Of a stretch of DNA of 64,000 nt, positions 27,680 to 35,884 are shown piece by piece; position 1 is the first letter of the stretch, and each line of letters begins with the position of its first letter. Location of the stretch: the NCBI RefSeq assembly GCF_900636765.1, contig NZ_LR134313.1, positions 1,984,001-2,048,000 of the forward strand. The letters are read 5' to 3'. Source of the stretch: Neisseria canis. GTDB taxonomy: Bacteria > Pseudomonadota > Gammaproteobacteria > Burkholderiales > Neisseriaceae. Under the pieces are notes generated by a model, which had not been told where the DNA came from, did not search any database, and saw only the letters and a program-made list of their open reading frames with translations. A program made the position numbers and the translations under genes.

Positions 27680-29851
27680 ATGGTTAAAGCACGCAATGTG
27701 TCCGGTCTTGAAAAGCTCAATCAATCACCTTTCAAACGCTACCGCAAAGTAACCATATCCGTTGCACTGTTGCTGGCGCTGGTATCAGGCGTGATGTTTA
27801 CGGGCAACAGGATTTCAGAACAAATCAAAATTAACCAAGCCCAGATTGATGCAGCAGGTACGCTAAGCGACAGCGCCTACAACATTCTCTCATCCACCCA
27901 AGTATTGCAAATCTTATCTCTTGAAAAACATGATGCGCAAAAACACCGTCATGAAAAATCTGATGATAAGCACCATGCCGATCTTAAAACAAATCAAGAA
28001 GAAAGCATAAAAGAACGGGAAAGTCTGAAAGAGTCTTCCCAAACTTTCCAAAATATCGTCAAAGTACTTGATAAAGGCGGCAACTATGATTTTGTTGCCA
28101 ACCAAGATTCTCTCAAACCGTTAACAACAAATGAAACCCGCAAAGAACTGCAAAAAATCCAAGCCCTTTGGGATGAATACTTCCCGCTGATTAATGCGGC
28201 TCTACGATACGATGTAAACCATCAAAACAACCCCGATTTTGCACACGAAGTTTCTGAGTTTGCCCGTGAGCATCATGAAGAACTCTACGAAAATATTGAT
28301 AACATCATCGTTGCCCTCAACAATGACATGAACAAAAAAGCGGAATTACTGCAAAATATCCAAATTGCAGGCATTACCGCTTCATTAATCTACTTCTTTG
28401 TTTTTGTAGGATTCTTTATGCGCCGTTTGGGCAAATCCGACCAAGCGGCAGCGGCGGCACGAAACGAAACCAAAGAAATTCTCCAAACAGTCGGCAGCGG
28501 CCTATTTCTGCTTGACAGAGAAATGAACATTGGCTCCCAATATTCAACAGAGTTGGAACGCCTCTTAGGCAAAACAGACTTAGGTGGTAAAAACTTATTA
28601 GAAATTTTAGCCGATATAGCAGAGAATCCCAGAGATTTGGATACTGCCGCCAGCTTTGTGCAACAACTCTATAATCCGCGCACCAAAGAGCGTTTGATTG
28701 CAGGGCTCAACCCCCTGATCCGCTGCCCGATGAACATTGTGAACCAATCCGGCAAAAAAGAAACGCGCTACTTCGACTTTAAATTCAACCGTGTATATCA
28801 TGCGGGAGAAATCGTCAGAGTGTTGGTTAACGTAAACGATGTTACCGATGCCGTATTGCTTGAAAATAAAATCGAAACAGAACGCGAACAAAATGATTTG
28901 CGCATGGAGATGCTCAATACCATTTTGAAAACAGATCCGCAGCTTCTTTCCGATTTTATCCAGCAAACCAAAAAGCGTAACGAGAGCATTAATGAAATCC
29001 TTAAAAAGCCGGGTCAACGCCAAACGGACTTCGAGGAAAAAATCCGCTCCATTTTCCGTCAAGTGCACAGTTTGAAAGGAGATGCCAGCTCCCTCGGCCT
29101 TCATGGTTTTATTTCTCTTGCCGAAGTATTGGAAACTTCATTAAAAGAGCTGCAACGTAAAATCGCTTTAGTAGGTGAAGATTTCCTGCCTCTTACCGTA
29201 TCTTTGGAAGAATTATTCAGCCTTACTGATATTATCGAAGACTTGAGCAACAGGATTGCCGGTAACAACTCGGCTGCTCAAGCGGTATTCCACGCCGAGC
29301 CTGTTAAAGAACAGCTGTCCAAATTTGTAGCAGAACTGGCGGAACGCAACCATAAAGAAGTCGATTTCAGCTGCATAGGTATGGATAACATTCCTTTAAA
29401 CGTGCATCTGAAAAGCCACTTAAACGAATTAGCCGTTCAAATGCTCAGAAATGCGGTTGTACACGGCATTGAAACACCTGAAAACCGATTGAATATGCAT
29501 AAATTGGCGGCCGGCCATATGCGTTTGGTTTTGGAGGAAGCCGGAGATACCATCAAATTAAGCATTCAAGACGATGGAGCCGGTATCGACCATGAAAAAA
29601 TCCGCAATAAACTGATTCAGAATGGCACCTATTCTCATGAGGAAGCATCAAAACTAAGTGTGAACGAATTGATTCAGCAAATCTTCATACACGGCTTTTC
29701 AACTGCCGAATATAGTAGTGAAGACGCAGGGTGCGGCGTAGGCATGGATATTATTAAAGAGAAAGTCCGACAATTAGGCGGCAAAATATCGCTCGCTACC
29801 AAAGCAGGTGCCTATACCCGGATAGTGTTAACTATTCCAAAAAAACTCTAA
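27680..29851 (+). CDS. Membrane-bound CheA-like sensor histidine kinase
   Basis: A 723-residue kinase with its own sensor. Transmembrane helix 1 spans about residues 24-41, then a periplasmic domain (42-225), then helix 2 (about 228-247). The periplasmic part starts like a PilJ-type sensor (INQAQIDAAGTLSDSAYNIL) and has a histidine-rich stretch, KHDAQKHRHEKSDDKHH (83-99). A PAS-like domain follows (about 264-395). An Hpt domain carries the phosphorylatable H463 in VHSLKGDASSLG, and a CheA-type ATPase domain has N box MLRNAVVHGIE (588-598), G1 DDGAGID (631-637) and G2 GCGVGMD (684-690). There is no CheW-binding P5 domain, so it cannot join classical arrays. The ATG at 27680 has AAGGGA 10 bases before it; the TTG at 27650 is rejected. 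It is first in an operon with a CheY-like and a CheX-like gene. Confidence 0.88.
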   Translation: MVKARNVSGLEKLNQSPFKRYRKVTISVALLLALVSGVMFTGNRISEQIKINQAQIDAAGTLSDSAYNILSSTQVLQILSLEKHDAQKHRHEKSDDKHHADLKTNQEESIKERESLKESSQTFQNIVKVLDKGGNYDFVANQDSLKPLTTNETRKELQKIQALWDEYFPLINAALRYDVNHQNNPDFAHEVSEFAREHHEELYENIDNIIVALNNDMNKKAELLQNIQIAGITASLIYFFVFVGFFMRRLGKSDQAAAAARNETKEILQTVGSGLFLLDREMNIGSQYSTELERLLGKTDLGGKNLLEILADIAENPRDLDTAASFVQQLYNPRTKERLIAGLNPLIRCPMNIVNQSGKKETRYFDFKFNRVYHAGEIVRVLVNVNDVTDAVLLENKIETEREQNDLRMEMLNTILKTDPQLLSDFIQQTKKRNESINEILKKPGQRQTDFEEKIRSIFRQVHSLKGDASSLGLHGFISLAEVLETSLKELQRKIALVGEDFLPLTVSLEELFSLTDIIEDLSNRIAGNNSAAQAVFHAEPVKEQLSKFVAELAERNHKEVDFSCIGMDNIPLNVHLKSHLNELAVQMLRNAVVHGIETPENRLNMHKLAAGHMRLVLEEAGDTIKLSIQDDGAGIDHEKIRNKLIQNGTYSHEEASKLSVNELIQQIFIHGFSTAEYSSEDAGCGVGMDIIKEKVRQLGGKISLATKAGAYTRIVLTIPKKL

Positions 29852-29883
29852 CAACAGATTCAAACATATGAAAGGGAGCTGGT

Positions 29884-30249
29884 ATGCCGACAATCATGAT
29901 TGTTGACGACTCCAATGTCATCCGTAACCGTATTACCCGAAATTCGGAAAACACCGGCTTTGAAGTAGTCGCTACCGCCTCAAACGGAGAAGATGCCGTC
30001 GGGCTCTATGAAATATTAAGTCCGGATTTAGTTACGATGGATTTAACCATGCCCAAAGCAGACGGCCTGACCTGTATCCAGCGCATGATCGAGCTGGATA
30101 ATGATGCAAATATCTTGGTTATTTCCGCGCTTGCCGATAAAGCCACCGGTATTAAAGCATTGGAATATGGCGCGAAAGGCTTTCTTTATAAACCGTTTTC
30201 AGACGAAGAGCTTTTCGATGCATTAAAAGAAATGACTGAAGATTTGTGA
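29884..30249 (+). CDS. CheY-like single-domain response regulator
   Basis: A 121-residue receiver with no output domain. The acidic pocket is D8/D9 and the phosphorylation site is D53 (LVTMDLTMPKADG). The switch residues S81 (VISALADK) and K103 (LYKPF) are in place. It is most like CheY of three-gene chemotaxis-type systems. A strong ribosome site (AAAGGGAGCT) lies 32 bases after the kinase gene. Its partner is presumably the kinase just upstream, and its target is unknown; no flagellar genes are in the window. Confidence 0.9.
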   Translation: MPTIMIVDDSNVIRNRITRNSENTGFEVVATASNGEDAVGLYEILSPDLVTMDLTMPKADGLTCIQRMIELDNDANILVISALADKATGIKALEYGAKGFLYKPFSDEELFDALKEMTEDL

Positions 30250-30264
30250 GCCTAGAGATTTAAA

Positions 30265-30723
30265 ATGAAAGAGTCGCAATTACAAGTATTTTTGGAAGGT
30301 GTTCAACAATACTTCCAACATGTAGCAAATGAAGAAATTTTAATCGGAACACCTTATCTGGTTGAAAACAGTATGCCGGCAGCTCAACAATATTCTGGCG
30401 TTATCGCCATTTCCGGTTACGCCAACGGAATTGTTTATTTTACTTCCCCTGAAGAGCTGGCCCAGCGCTTGTTGGTACTGATGGACGAATATGATACTTC
30501 AGAAGAAAATGTTATGGACATTATCGGCGAAGTAGCCAACACCATTGCAGGCAATGCCCGCAGAATATTCGGAGAAACGCTGCAAATTTCAGTCCCTATT
30601 GTGATTCGCGGCGCACCCGATGAAATTATGCTACCGAGAAAAGACCGCTCATTTGTTATTCCTATTAAATGGAAACTCCATGAAGCAGCCATCGTAGTGG
30701 CTCTGCAAAAGCCGCTAAAATAA
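30265..30723 (+). CDS. CheX-like CheY-P phosphatase
   Basis: A 152-residue protein of the CheC/CheX family. The helix VMDIIGEVANTIAGNARR (residues 83-100) contains the E89-x-x-N92 pair that positions water to dephosphorylate CheY-P. SGVIAISGYANGIVYFTSPEELAQRLL matches the dimer-forming strand region of CheX. Only one such helix is present, as in CheX. It lies 15 bases after the receiver gene and completes a kinase, messenger and phosphatase set. A ribosome site is weak, so translational coupling is likely. Confidence 0.85.
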   Translation: MKESQLQVFLEGVQQYFQHVANEEILIGTPYLVENSMPAAQQYSGVIAISGYANGIVYFTSPEELAQRLLVLMDEYDTSEENVMDIIGEVANTIAGNARRIFGETLQISVPIVIRGAPDEIMLPRKDRSFVIPIKWKLHEAAIVVALQKPLK

Positions 30724-30726
30724 AAG

Positions 30727-30846
30727 GAGGCTGTCGCTGATAACTAGGTTATTCAAAAAAACATTTTAAAACTAGGGACTGACGTAGATTAGTCCCAAAC
30801 TATATTCATGGTAAGAGACAATTTGGTAGTTATCTAAGGCAGCCTC
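30727..30846. repeat. Small inverted-repeat element, likely IS relic or MITE
   Basis: About 120 bases flanked by imperfect inverted repeats: GAGGCTGTCGCTGATAACTA at the left and, on the complement of the right end, GAGGCTGCCTTAGATAACTA. Inside are the arms GGGACT and AGTCCC. No coding capacity. The termini look like those of IS5-type elements, from which it may derive. Confidence 0.6.
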
Positions 30847-30900
30847 TATATCAGATATCTAAAGTGCAAGCAGACTGAATTATGCTGCATGGCAGATAAA

Positions 30901-30932
30901 ATGCCTGTCTGAAAACTTTTTCAGATAGGCAT
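30901..30932. terminator. DUS-type hairpin with one variant arm
   Basis: A perfect DUS is followed by an inverted copy with one change (TCAGATAGGCAT), then TTTTTAAG. It would end transcription from the CheX-like gene; on the other strand it would end the IS transcript. Confidence 0.6.
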
Positions 30933-30965
30933 TTTTAAGCTTTCACAGGTCCTTAGATTCGAATT

Positions 30966-31943
30966 TCAAGTGCAACACTCAGGCAGTAGAGGTTGGAACA
31001 GATTCAAGAATAAAACACTTGGCGTTTCATAGCCAAGTGTTTTTCTTGGCCTATGGTTCAGTTCATCCTGAACCCTGCGTATTTCCCGCTCACTAATGTT
31101 GCGGAAATCGGTTTGTTTGGGGAAATATTGGCGGATGAGTCCGTTGGTATTTTCATTCAGCCCTTTTTCCCAAGAATGGTAGGGGCGGCAAAAATAGGTT
31201 TCCGCCTCCAATGCTTGGGCTATTCGGATGTGTCGGTAGAATTCTTTGCCGTTATCCATGGTAATGGTATGGACTCTGGCTTTATGCGCCTTCAATACCT
31301 TGATGACGGCGTTGGCAGTGTCTTTGGCTTTGAAGTTCTTCAACTTGCAGATGATGGTGTAGCGGGTAACCCGCTCGACCAAGGTCAGTAATGCGCTTTT
31401 CTGATCTTTGCCTACGACGGTGTCGGCTTCCCAGTCGCCGATGCGGGATTTTTGGTCGACGATGGCGGGTCGGTTTTCAATGCCGACGCGGTCGGGTACT
31501 TTGCCTCTGCTCCATGTACTGCCGTAGCGTTTACGGTAGGATTTGCCGGCTATTCCGAGATGCTGCCGCAAAGTGCCGCCGTTGCTTTTGTCTTGACGCA
31601 GATAGCGGTAAATGGTGCTGTGGTGGAGTGTGATTTGGTGGTGCTTGTACAGATAGGCGCACACTTGCTCGGGGCTGAGTTTGCGGCGGATGAGGGTAGC
31701 GATGTGTTGGATCAGCTGCGAATGGAGCTTATAGGGCTTTCTTTTGCGCTGCTTGGTAAGCCGGCTTTGCTGTTGGGCTTTTTCGGCACTGTATTGCTGC
31801 CCTTGTGGGCAGTGCCGTTTGATTTCGCGGCTGATGGTGCTTTTATGGCGGTTAAGCCGTTTGGCGATTTCGCTGATGCTGTGGTGGCGGGATAGGTATT
31901 GGATGTGGTATCGTTCGTCTTGGGTCAGTTGTGTGTAGCTCAT
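30966..31943 (-). CDS. IS30-family transposase
   Basis: A 325-residue transposase. The N-terminal helix-turn-helix YTQLTQDERYHIQYLSRHHSISEIAKRL and KSTISREIKRH binds the ends, and a DDE catalytic core follows with D in GDWEADTVVG, D in TITMDNGKEF and E in SWEKGLNENTNGLIRQYFP. It is full length with no frameshift, so it may be active. A run of long antisense frames lies within it and is not real. Confidence 0.95.
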   Translation of the reverse strand: MSYTQLTQDERYHIQYLSRHHSISEIAKRLNRHKSTISREIKRHCPQGQQYSAEKAQQQSRLTKQRKRKPYKLHSQLIQHIATLIRRKLSPEQVCAYLYKHHQITLHHSTIYRYLRQDKSNGGTLRQHLGIAGKSYRKRYGSTWSRGKVPDRVGIENRPAIVDQKSRIGDWEADTVVGKDQKSALLTLVERVTRYTIICKLKNFKAKDTANAVIKVLKAHKARVHTITMDNGKEFYRHIRIAQALEAETYFCRPYHSWEKGLNENTNGLIRQYFPKQTDFRNISEREIRRVQDELNHRPRKTLGYETPSVLFLNLFQPLLPECCT

Positions 31944-31961
31944 GGCAATCTTTCTTGCAGG

Positions 31962-31994
31962 AAAGGCCGTATGCTACCGCATACCGGCCTTTTT
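31962..31994. terminator. Hairpin inside the IS right end
   Basis: A stem formed by AAAGGCCGTATGC and GCATACCGGCCTTT around a short loop, with T residues beyond. It lies between the transposase start and the right terminal repeat, and would shield the transposase from transcription entering from the DyP gene. Confidence 0.6.
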
Positions 31995-32036
31995 CTGTTA
32001 TGGAAAGTTGCACTTCAAATCCGAATCCGCCCTCGA

Positions 32037-32948
32037 TTAAAGATTGGCTAGCCGCCCGGCGCTCGGCGCGAAATAATATCCGCCCGATATTGCTTGAGTA
32101 AACCGCTCCAGCATCAAATCGGTTTGTCCGTCTGCCGATTCGCCGAACATGCTCAACAACTGGGCTTCAAAGTTATGCAGTTTGTTGCAATAGCAGATAA
32201 ATGCCAAACCGTGTTCTCCGGTAACCGTGCCGTAAGGGAGGCTGCGGCGCACGATTTTCAGGCCTACGCCGTTTTCTTTTAAATTGGAGCGGGCAATGTG
32301 GGCGCGAGGATGCAGGCGTTCGCCTTCGAATTCTTCGTTGTCTTCTTTGCTCCGGCCTATGGTTTCTTCCTGCTCGTCCAGGCTGAAAGTACGCCATTTG
32401 TTTAAATCATGGCGGTATTTCTGATACAGCACATAGCTGCCGCCTGCGTCGGGTTTGTCTTGCTCGATAATGGCCACTCCGGCTACTGCTTCGTTACCCT
32501 GCGGGTTTTCCGTGCCGTCCACAAAGCCTTCCACTCCGCGTTCCTGTATCAGGCGAAAGCCGTGGGTTTCGTCTTTTATATCGATGATTTTATTGAATAA
32601 GCCAACAAGTTTTTGGGTGAGCAGGAAATTCACATCATGGCGCATGGATTGGATATGAAACAAGATATCGTGTTGCGTCGCCGGTGCCAGCCCGTTGCCT
32701 AAAGCTCGGAACGGCTTGATTTCCTGCCCTTCCTGTTGGTGTCCGAGGCTTTTCCAGAAATCGGAGCCGAATGCGATGGTCAGGCCTAAATGGGCATCCG
32801 GATATTGGCTTTGCAGCTGCTGCACGGTTTCCAGCGCGGTTTTGCAGGCTTGTTTCACCGCTTCGGCTTGCCCGGAAATTACGTCTGCCTGAATAAAGAT
32901 GCCGGCTTTGCAATGATCCGGAATAATTGCAGTTTGTGGAGTGGTCAT
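32037..32948 (-). CDS. DyP-type haem peroxidase
   Basis: A 303-residue cytoplasmic peroxidase of the YfeX-like group. The GXXDG catalytic motif is GFVDGTENPQGN (about residues 141-152), and the proximal histidine region is LHPRAHIARSN with the distal arginine in IVRRSLPYG. There is no Tat or Sec signal. It oxidises dyes and porphyrins with peroxide in vitro; the physiological substrate is unknown. The IS30 element sits right behind its stop codon and has probably replaced its native terminator. Confidence 0.9.
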   Translation of the reverse strand: MTTPQTAIIPDHCKAGIFIQADVISGQAEAVKQACKTALETVQQLQSQYPDAHLGLTIAFGSDFWKSLGHQQEGQEIKPFRALGNGLAPATQHDILFHIQSMRHDVNFLLTQKLVGLFNKIIDIKDETHGFRLIQERGVEGFVDGTENPQGNEAVAGVAIIEQDKPDAGGSYVLYQKYRHDLNKWRTFSLDEQEETIGRSKEDNEEFEGERLHPRAHIARSNLKENGVGLKIVRRSLPYGTVTGEHGLAFICYCNKLHNFEAQLLSMFGESADGQTDLMLERFTQAISGGYYFAPSAGRLANL

Positions 32949-33112
32949 ATTTGTTCCCTTAATTCAGATTCAGCTTGATATTATAGCTGAATTTACACTA
33001 CGTGCAGCATTCTGCCTGCCTTTTCCGCTTGCTTTTTTTTACTTTTTCAGACAAGCGTTGCGTATGAAGTGCCATGCTAAAATCTGCCTCTTTATATTTT
33101 CGGAATGGATTT

Positions 33113-34204
33113 ATGTTTTTTGCATTTATCTTTTGTGTATTGCAGGTTTTCACGTTTTGCTTTGCCAAATTCTGGCAATGGTTTCTGAAAACCGAAAAAG
33201 GCACGTCCGCCCATCGCCTGATTTTGATCGGCGCATTCGTATTCAGCAACGGCCTGCTTGTGTTGACGCTTTTACGCTATTGGCGGTTTATGTTCCGTGT
33301 GAGCGCGGGCTGGATGGTGCTGATGCTGTTTACTGTCTTTACTTCGGCAGCGGTGTTTTTAGTGTGGCTTGCTTTGAGAAAACGCGTGGCGCAACACACT
33401 TTGGCTATGGGTTTGCGCGCGTTTAGCGTGCTGTTTTTCTGCAGTGTCACGGCTTATGCGGTGTACAGCGCTTATGTGCCGGTGGTAAAGCGTATGACCG
33501 TAACCATAGACAAACCGCTTGAAAAAACCGTCCGCATCGGCATGGCAAGCGACCTGCATTTAGGTTATTTATTCCGCGGCAAACAGCTGGATGATTTGGC
33601 AGCGATTATGAGCCGTGAAAAAGCGGACATTGTTTTGCTGCCCGGCGATATTATGGATGATGACACCGAAGCCTACCGCGAATTAGACATGAAGCCCAGC
33701 CTGATGAAGCTGCGTGCGCCGCTTGGCGTGTATGCCACCATGGGCAATCACGATTTGTTCGGACACGAACGTGAAATTCACGAAGCGCTCACCGAAGCCG
33801 GCGTAACCGTGCTGCATGACGATGTAGTGCAGATAGACAACCGCTTCTGGCTGATCGGCCGCCCCGACGACAATGCCAAAAACCGCATGCCAACCGAAGA
33901 GCTGCTGCTGAAAACCGATCCGAGACAGCCCGTTTTCCTGCTCGATCACCGCCCGACCGAAATCCATAAACATGAAAAACTGCCGATTGACGTGCAGGTT
34001 TCCGGCCATGTGCACAACGGTCAGGTGTTTCCGGCTAATTTCGTGGTGAAATTCCTCAACCGTGTGTCCTACGGATATGCGCAACTGGGCATGGGGCATT
34101 ATTTTGTTACCTCCGGCTACGGTTTTTGGGGCGTGCCTTTCCGCCTCGGTTCGCAATCGGAGGTGTGGATTATTGACGTGCAGTCGCGTAATTCTAAAAA
34201 ATAA
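33113..34204 (+). CDS. Membrane-anchored metallophosphoesterase
   Basis: A calcineurin-like phosphoesterase of 363 residues from the ATG at 33113. Four N-terminal hydrophobic segments (to about residue 135) precede the catalytic domain. Metal ligands are in SDLHLG, GDIMDDD, GNHDLFG, DHRP and GHVHNGQ. The layout resembles YaeI/YkuE-type membrane enzymes, some of which act on lipids. An in-frame ATG at 33074 would add 13 residues; the GGA before 33113 and the hydrophobic start MFFAFIF favour the shorter form. Confidence 0.8.
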   Translation: MFFAFIFCVLQVFTFCFAKFWQWFLKTEKGTSAHRLILIGAFVFSNGLLVLTLLRYWRFMFRVSAGWMVLMLFTVFTSAAVFLVWLALRKRVAQHTLAMGLRAFSVLFFCSVTAYAVYSAYVPVVKRMTVTIDKPLEKTVRIGMASDLHLGYLFRGKQLDDLAAIMSREKADIVLLPGDIMDDDTEAYRELDMKPSLMKLRAPLGVYATMGNHDLFGHEREIHEALTEAGVTVLHDDVVQIDNRFWLIGRPDDNAKNRMPTEELLLKTDPRQPVFLLDHRPTEIHKHEKLPIDVQVSGHVHNGQVFPANFVVKFLNRVSYGYAQLGMGHYFVTSGYGFWGVPFRLGSQSEVWIIDVQSRNSKK

Positions 34205-34220
34205 AATAAGGGTTCAAAAA

Positions 34221-34250
34221 ATGCCTGTCTGAAAACTTTCAGACAGGCAT
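34221..34250. terminator. Bidirectional DUS-hairpin terminator
   Basis: An inverted DUS pair between the convergent phosphoesterase and DUF465 genes, followed by TTCGTTTATT. Confidence 0.65.
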
Positions 34251-34265
34251 TTCGTTTATTCAAAC

Positions 34266-34487
34266 TTAAGCAGAAGCTTTTTTCAGAATTTCGTACAATT
34301 CGTCTTTCAAAGCCAGCTTTTTCACTTTCAGGCTTTCGATTTCCTCTGCTGCAGAAACCGCAGTTACTTCATTGTTTTCCAAGCCGGTAATTTTATCGTC
34401 CAACTCATTGTGCTCGTCAAACAAACGGGCAAAGTGTGCATCTTCTTGTTTTAATTTTGAAATCAAATCGCGATATTCAGGAAACAT
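34266..34487 (-). CDS. DUF465 (YdcH-like) coiled-coil protein
   Basis: A 73-residue helical protein. MFPEYRDLISKLKQEDAHFARLFDEHNELDDKI is the standard DUF465 opening, and the C-terminal LKVKKLALKDELYEILKKA fits the family. Function unknown. The ATG at 34487 has AGAGGA at a spacing of nine; the ATG at 34493 is too close to it. Confidence 0.85.
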   Translation of the reverse strand: MFPEYRDLISKLKQEDAHFARLFDEHNELDDKITGLENNEVTAVSAAEEIESLKVKKLALKDELYEILKKASA

Positions 34488-34680
34488 ATTCATTAATCCT
34501 CTTGGTTGAACAATCAAAGCAAAAAACCTTATCTCCTAAGCTTCCTTGCCAATTTCAACTTGATTATAACAAACGCAACCTTCTCCCGCACGAGATTTTT
34601 CATCATGGTTGACCTACCGCAAACTGCCAAAGCAGCATAAAATCAGGCGCATCAACGGCATAAACATTAAAGGAGAAAAT

Positions 34681-35427
34681 ATGAATTCCACCATCTCATT
34701 GTTAAAAAACCACCGCACCTACCGCAGCTTTAAAACCGGAGAAATCCTGCCGCAAGAGCATTTGCAGGCCATAATCGATTGTGCCCGCCAAGCGCCCTCA
34801 TGGATGAACGGCCAGCACTACACCATCATCAACATCACTTCCCCAGAGTTGCGCCAACACATCACCGAGCAGCTCCCGGCCAATCCGCAAATCGGACAAT
34901 GCGCCATTTATTTTATTTTCCTGGCCGACCTGCACAAAGCCGACTTGTGCCGCCAAGCTTATGAAGGCACGTTTGCCGCCGCAGGCACTCCAGATGCCTT
35001 TATGACTGCCGTGACCGATGCCGTGCTTGCCGCACAAAACGCGGCAACCGCAGCCGAAAGCTTGGGTTATGCCGTCTGCTATACAGGCGGTATCCGCCTG
35101 ATTGCGCCGCAATTGGCCGAAATGCTCAAGCTGCCGCCGCACACTTTCCCCGTTGTCGGTCTCTGCATCGGCACGCCTAATGTAGAAATGCGCGTCAAAC
35201 CGCGTTTGCCCCAAGCGGCCGCCTATGCGGAAAACCAATATCCGTCGGACCAATGCCCGTCTGAAAACCTCGCCGCCTACGAGCAAACCATGACCGAATT
35301 CGGCGAAGCGCGCGAAAAATTCCCCTACCGCGAAAAATTCGCCCGTTTTTACAGCCAACCCTACGGGCCGGCCAACATCGAATTTATGCAAAGCATCGGC
35401 TGGTTAAACTGGTATCAAACAAAGTGA
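34681..35427 (+). CDS. NADPH-dependent nitroreductase, NfsA/FRP family
   Basis: A 248-residue flavoprotein of the nitroreductase superfamily. NHRTYRSFKTGEILP binds FMN phosphate (Arg residues at about 12 and 15), QAPSWMNGQHYTII is the second FMN segment, and LGYAVCYTGGIRLIAPQLAEMLKLP with PVVGLCIGTP is typical of NfsA-type enzymes. It reduces flavin, quinones or nitro compounds with NADPH. The start follows a strong AAAGGAGAA site. Confidence 0.88.
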   Translation: MNSTISLLKNHRTYRSFKTGEILPQEHLQAIIDCARQAPSWMNGQHYTIINITSPELRQHITEQLPANPQIGQCAIYFIFLADLHKADLCRQAYEGTFAAAGTPDAFMTAVTDAVLAAQNAATAAESLGYAVCYTGGIRLIAPQLAEMLKLPPHTFPVVGLCIGTPNVEMRVKPRLPQAAAYAENQYPSDQCPSENLAAYEQTMTEFGEAREKFPYREKFARFYSQPYGPANIEFMQSIGWLNWYQTK

Positions 35428-35457
35428 AACCTTTGCAAAACAATTTAACCCTATATA

Positions 35458-35494
35458 ATGCCTGTCTGAACGCCCGGCTTTTTCAGACAGGCAT
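35458..35494. terminator. DUS hairpin between nitroreductase and next gene
   Basis: An inverted DUS pair ending only six bases before the next start codon, so it may also hide that gene's ribosome site. Confidence 0.5.
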
Positions 35495-35500
35495 CCGCAT

Positions 35501-35854
35501 ATGAAAAAATACATTTCACAAAAATACCGCCACATTTACGGTATCGGCAATCAATTCATCAAGCCGCAGGGACGCAGCCAATGGTATCCGATAAACGAAG
35601 ACCGCTGGGACGCACCGCCCCAAAGCGAGCCGTTTATCTTCAGCGACGAAGCCCTCTATATGCTCGACAGCCACAACATCAAGCTCAACGTACAGATGAA
35701 GCTCAGCCCGGAAAACGCGGAAATGCGTATGCAGCAAGCATTGCGCGAAGAAGCCCTGCGTGAAATCGCGCGCGACCTGAAAGCCAGCCTCGATGAAGAA
35801 AAACTCGCCCAAGCCATCGACTTTTTCAGCCGCCACGACGAATTGTTCAAATAA
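35501..35854 (+). CDS. Hypothetical protein upstream of cca
   Basis: A 117-residue soluble protein that I do not recognise. It opens with a basic aromatic-rich stretch (MKKYISQKYRHIYGIGNQFIKPQ), and the second half is a predicted helix rich in Glu/Ala (ENAEMRMQQALREEALREIARDLKASLDEEKL). It lies 30 bases before cca on the same strand, with a half-DUS between, so co-expression is likely. Confidence 0.6.
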   Translation: MKKYISQKYRHIYGIGNQFIKPQGRSQWYPINEDRWDAPPQSEPFIFSDEALYMLDSHNIKLNVQMKLSPENAEMRMQQALREEALREIARDLKASLDEEKLAQAIDFFSRHDELFK

Positions 35855-35884
35855 CCCGCACCTTTCAGACAGGCATCACTCACT

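Larger units (their letters stand above)
30956..32027 (-). mobile_element. IS30-family insertion sequence (IS1655-like), 1072 bp
   Basis: Complete element with imperfect terminal inverted repeats of about 25 bases: GATTCGAATTTCAAGTGCAA at the left and GATTCGGATTTGAAGTGCAA on the complement of the right. One intact transposase is inside. I see no convincing target-site duplication. The right end lies ten bases from the stop codon of the DyP peroxidase gene. Size and family agree with IS1655, known in Neisseria; naming the exact element needs a database match. Confidence 0.9.

Noticed and set aside
30949..32034. Target-site duplication of the IS30 element
   Set aside because: The bases outside the two terminal repeats (CTTA and CGCC) do not match in any offset of two to four bases that I tried.
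33074..33112. Upstream ATG start for the metallophosphoesterase
   Set aside because: It would place a polar 13-residue leader before the first membrane helix, and its ribosome site is no better than that of the ATG at 33113; not excluded.
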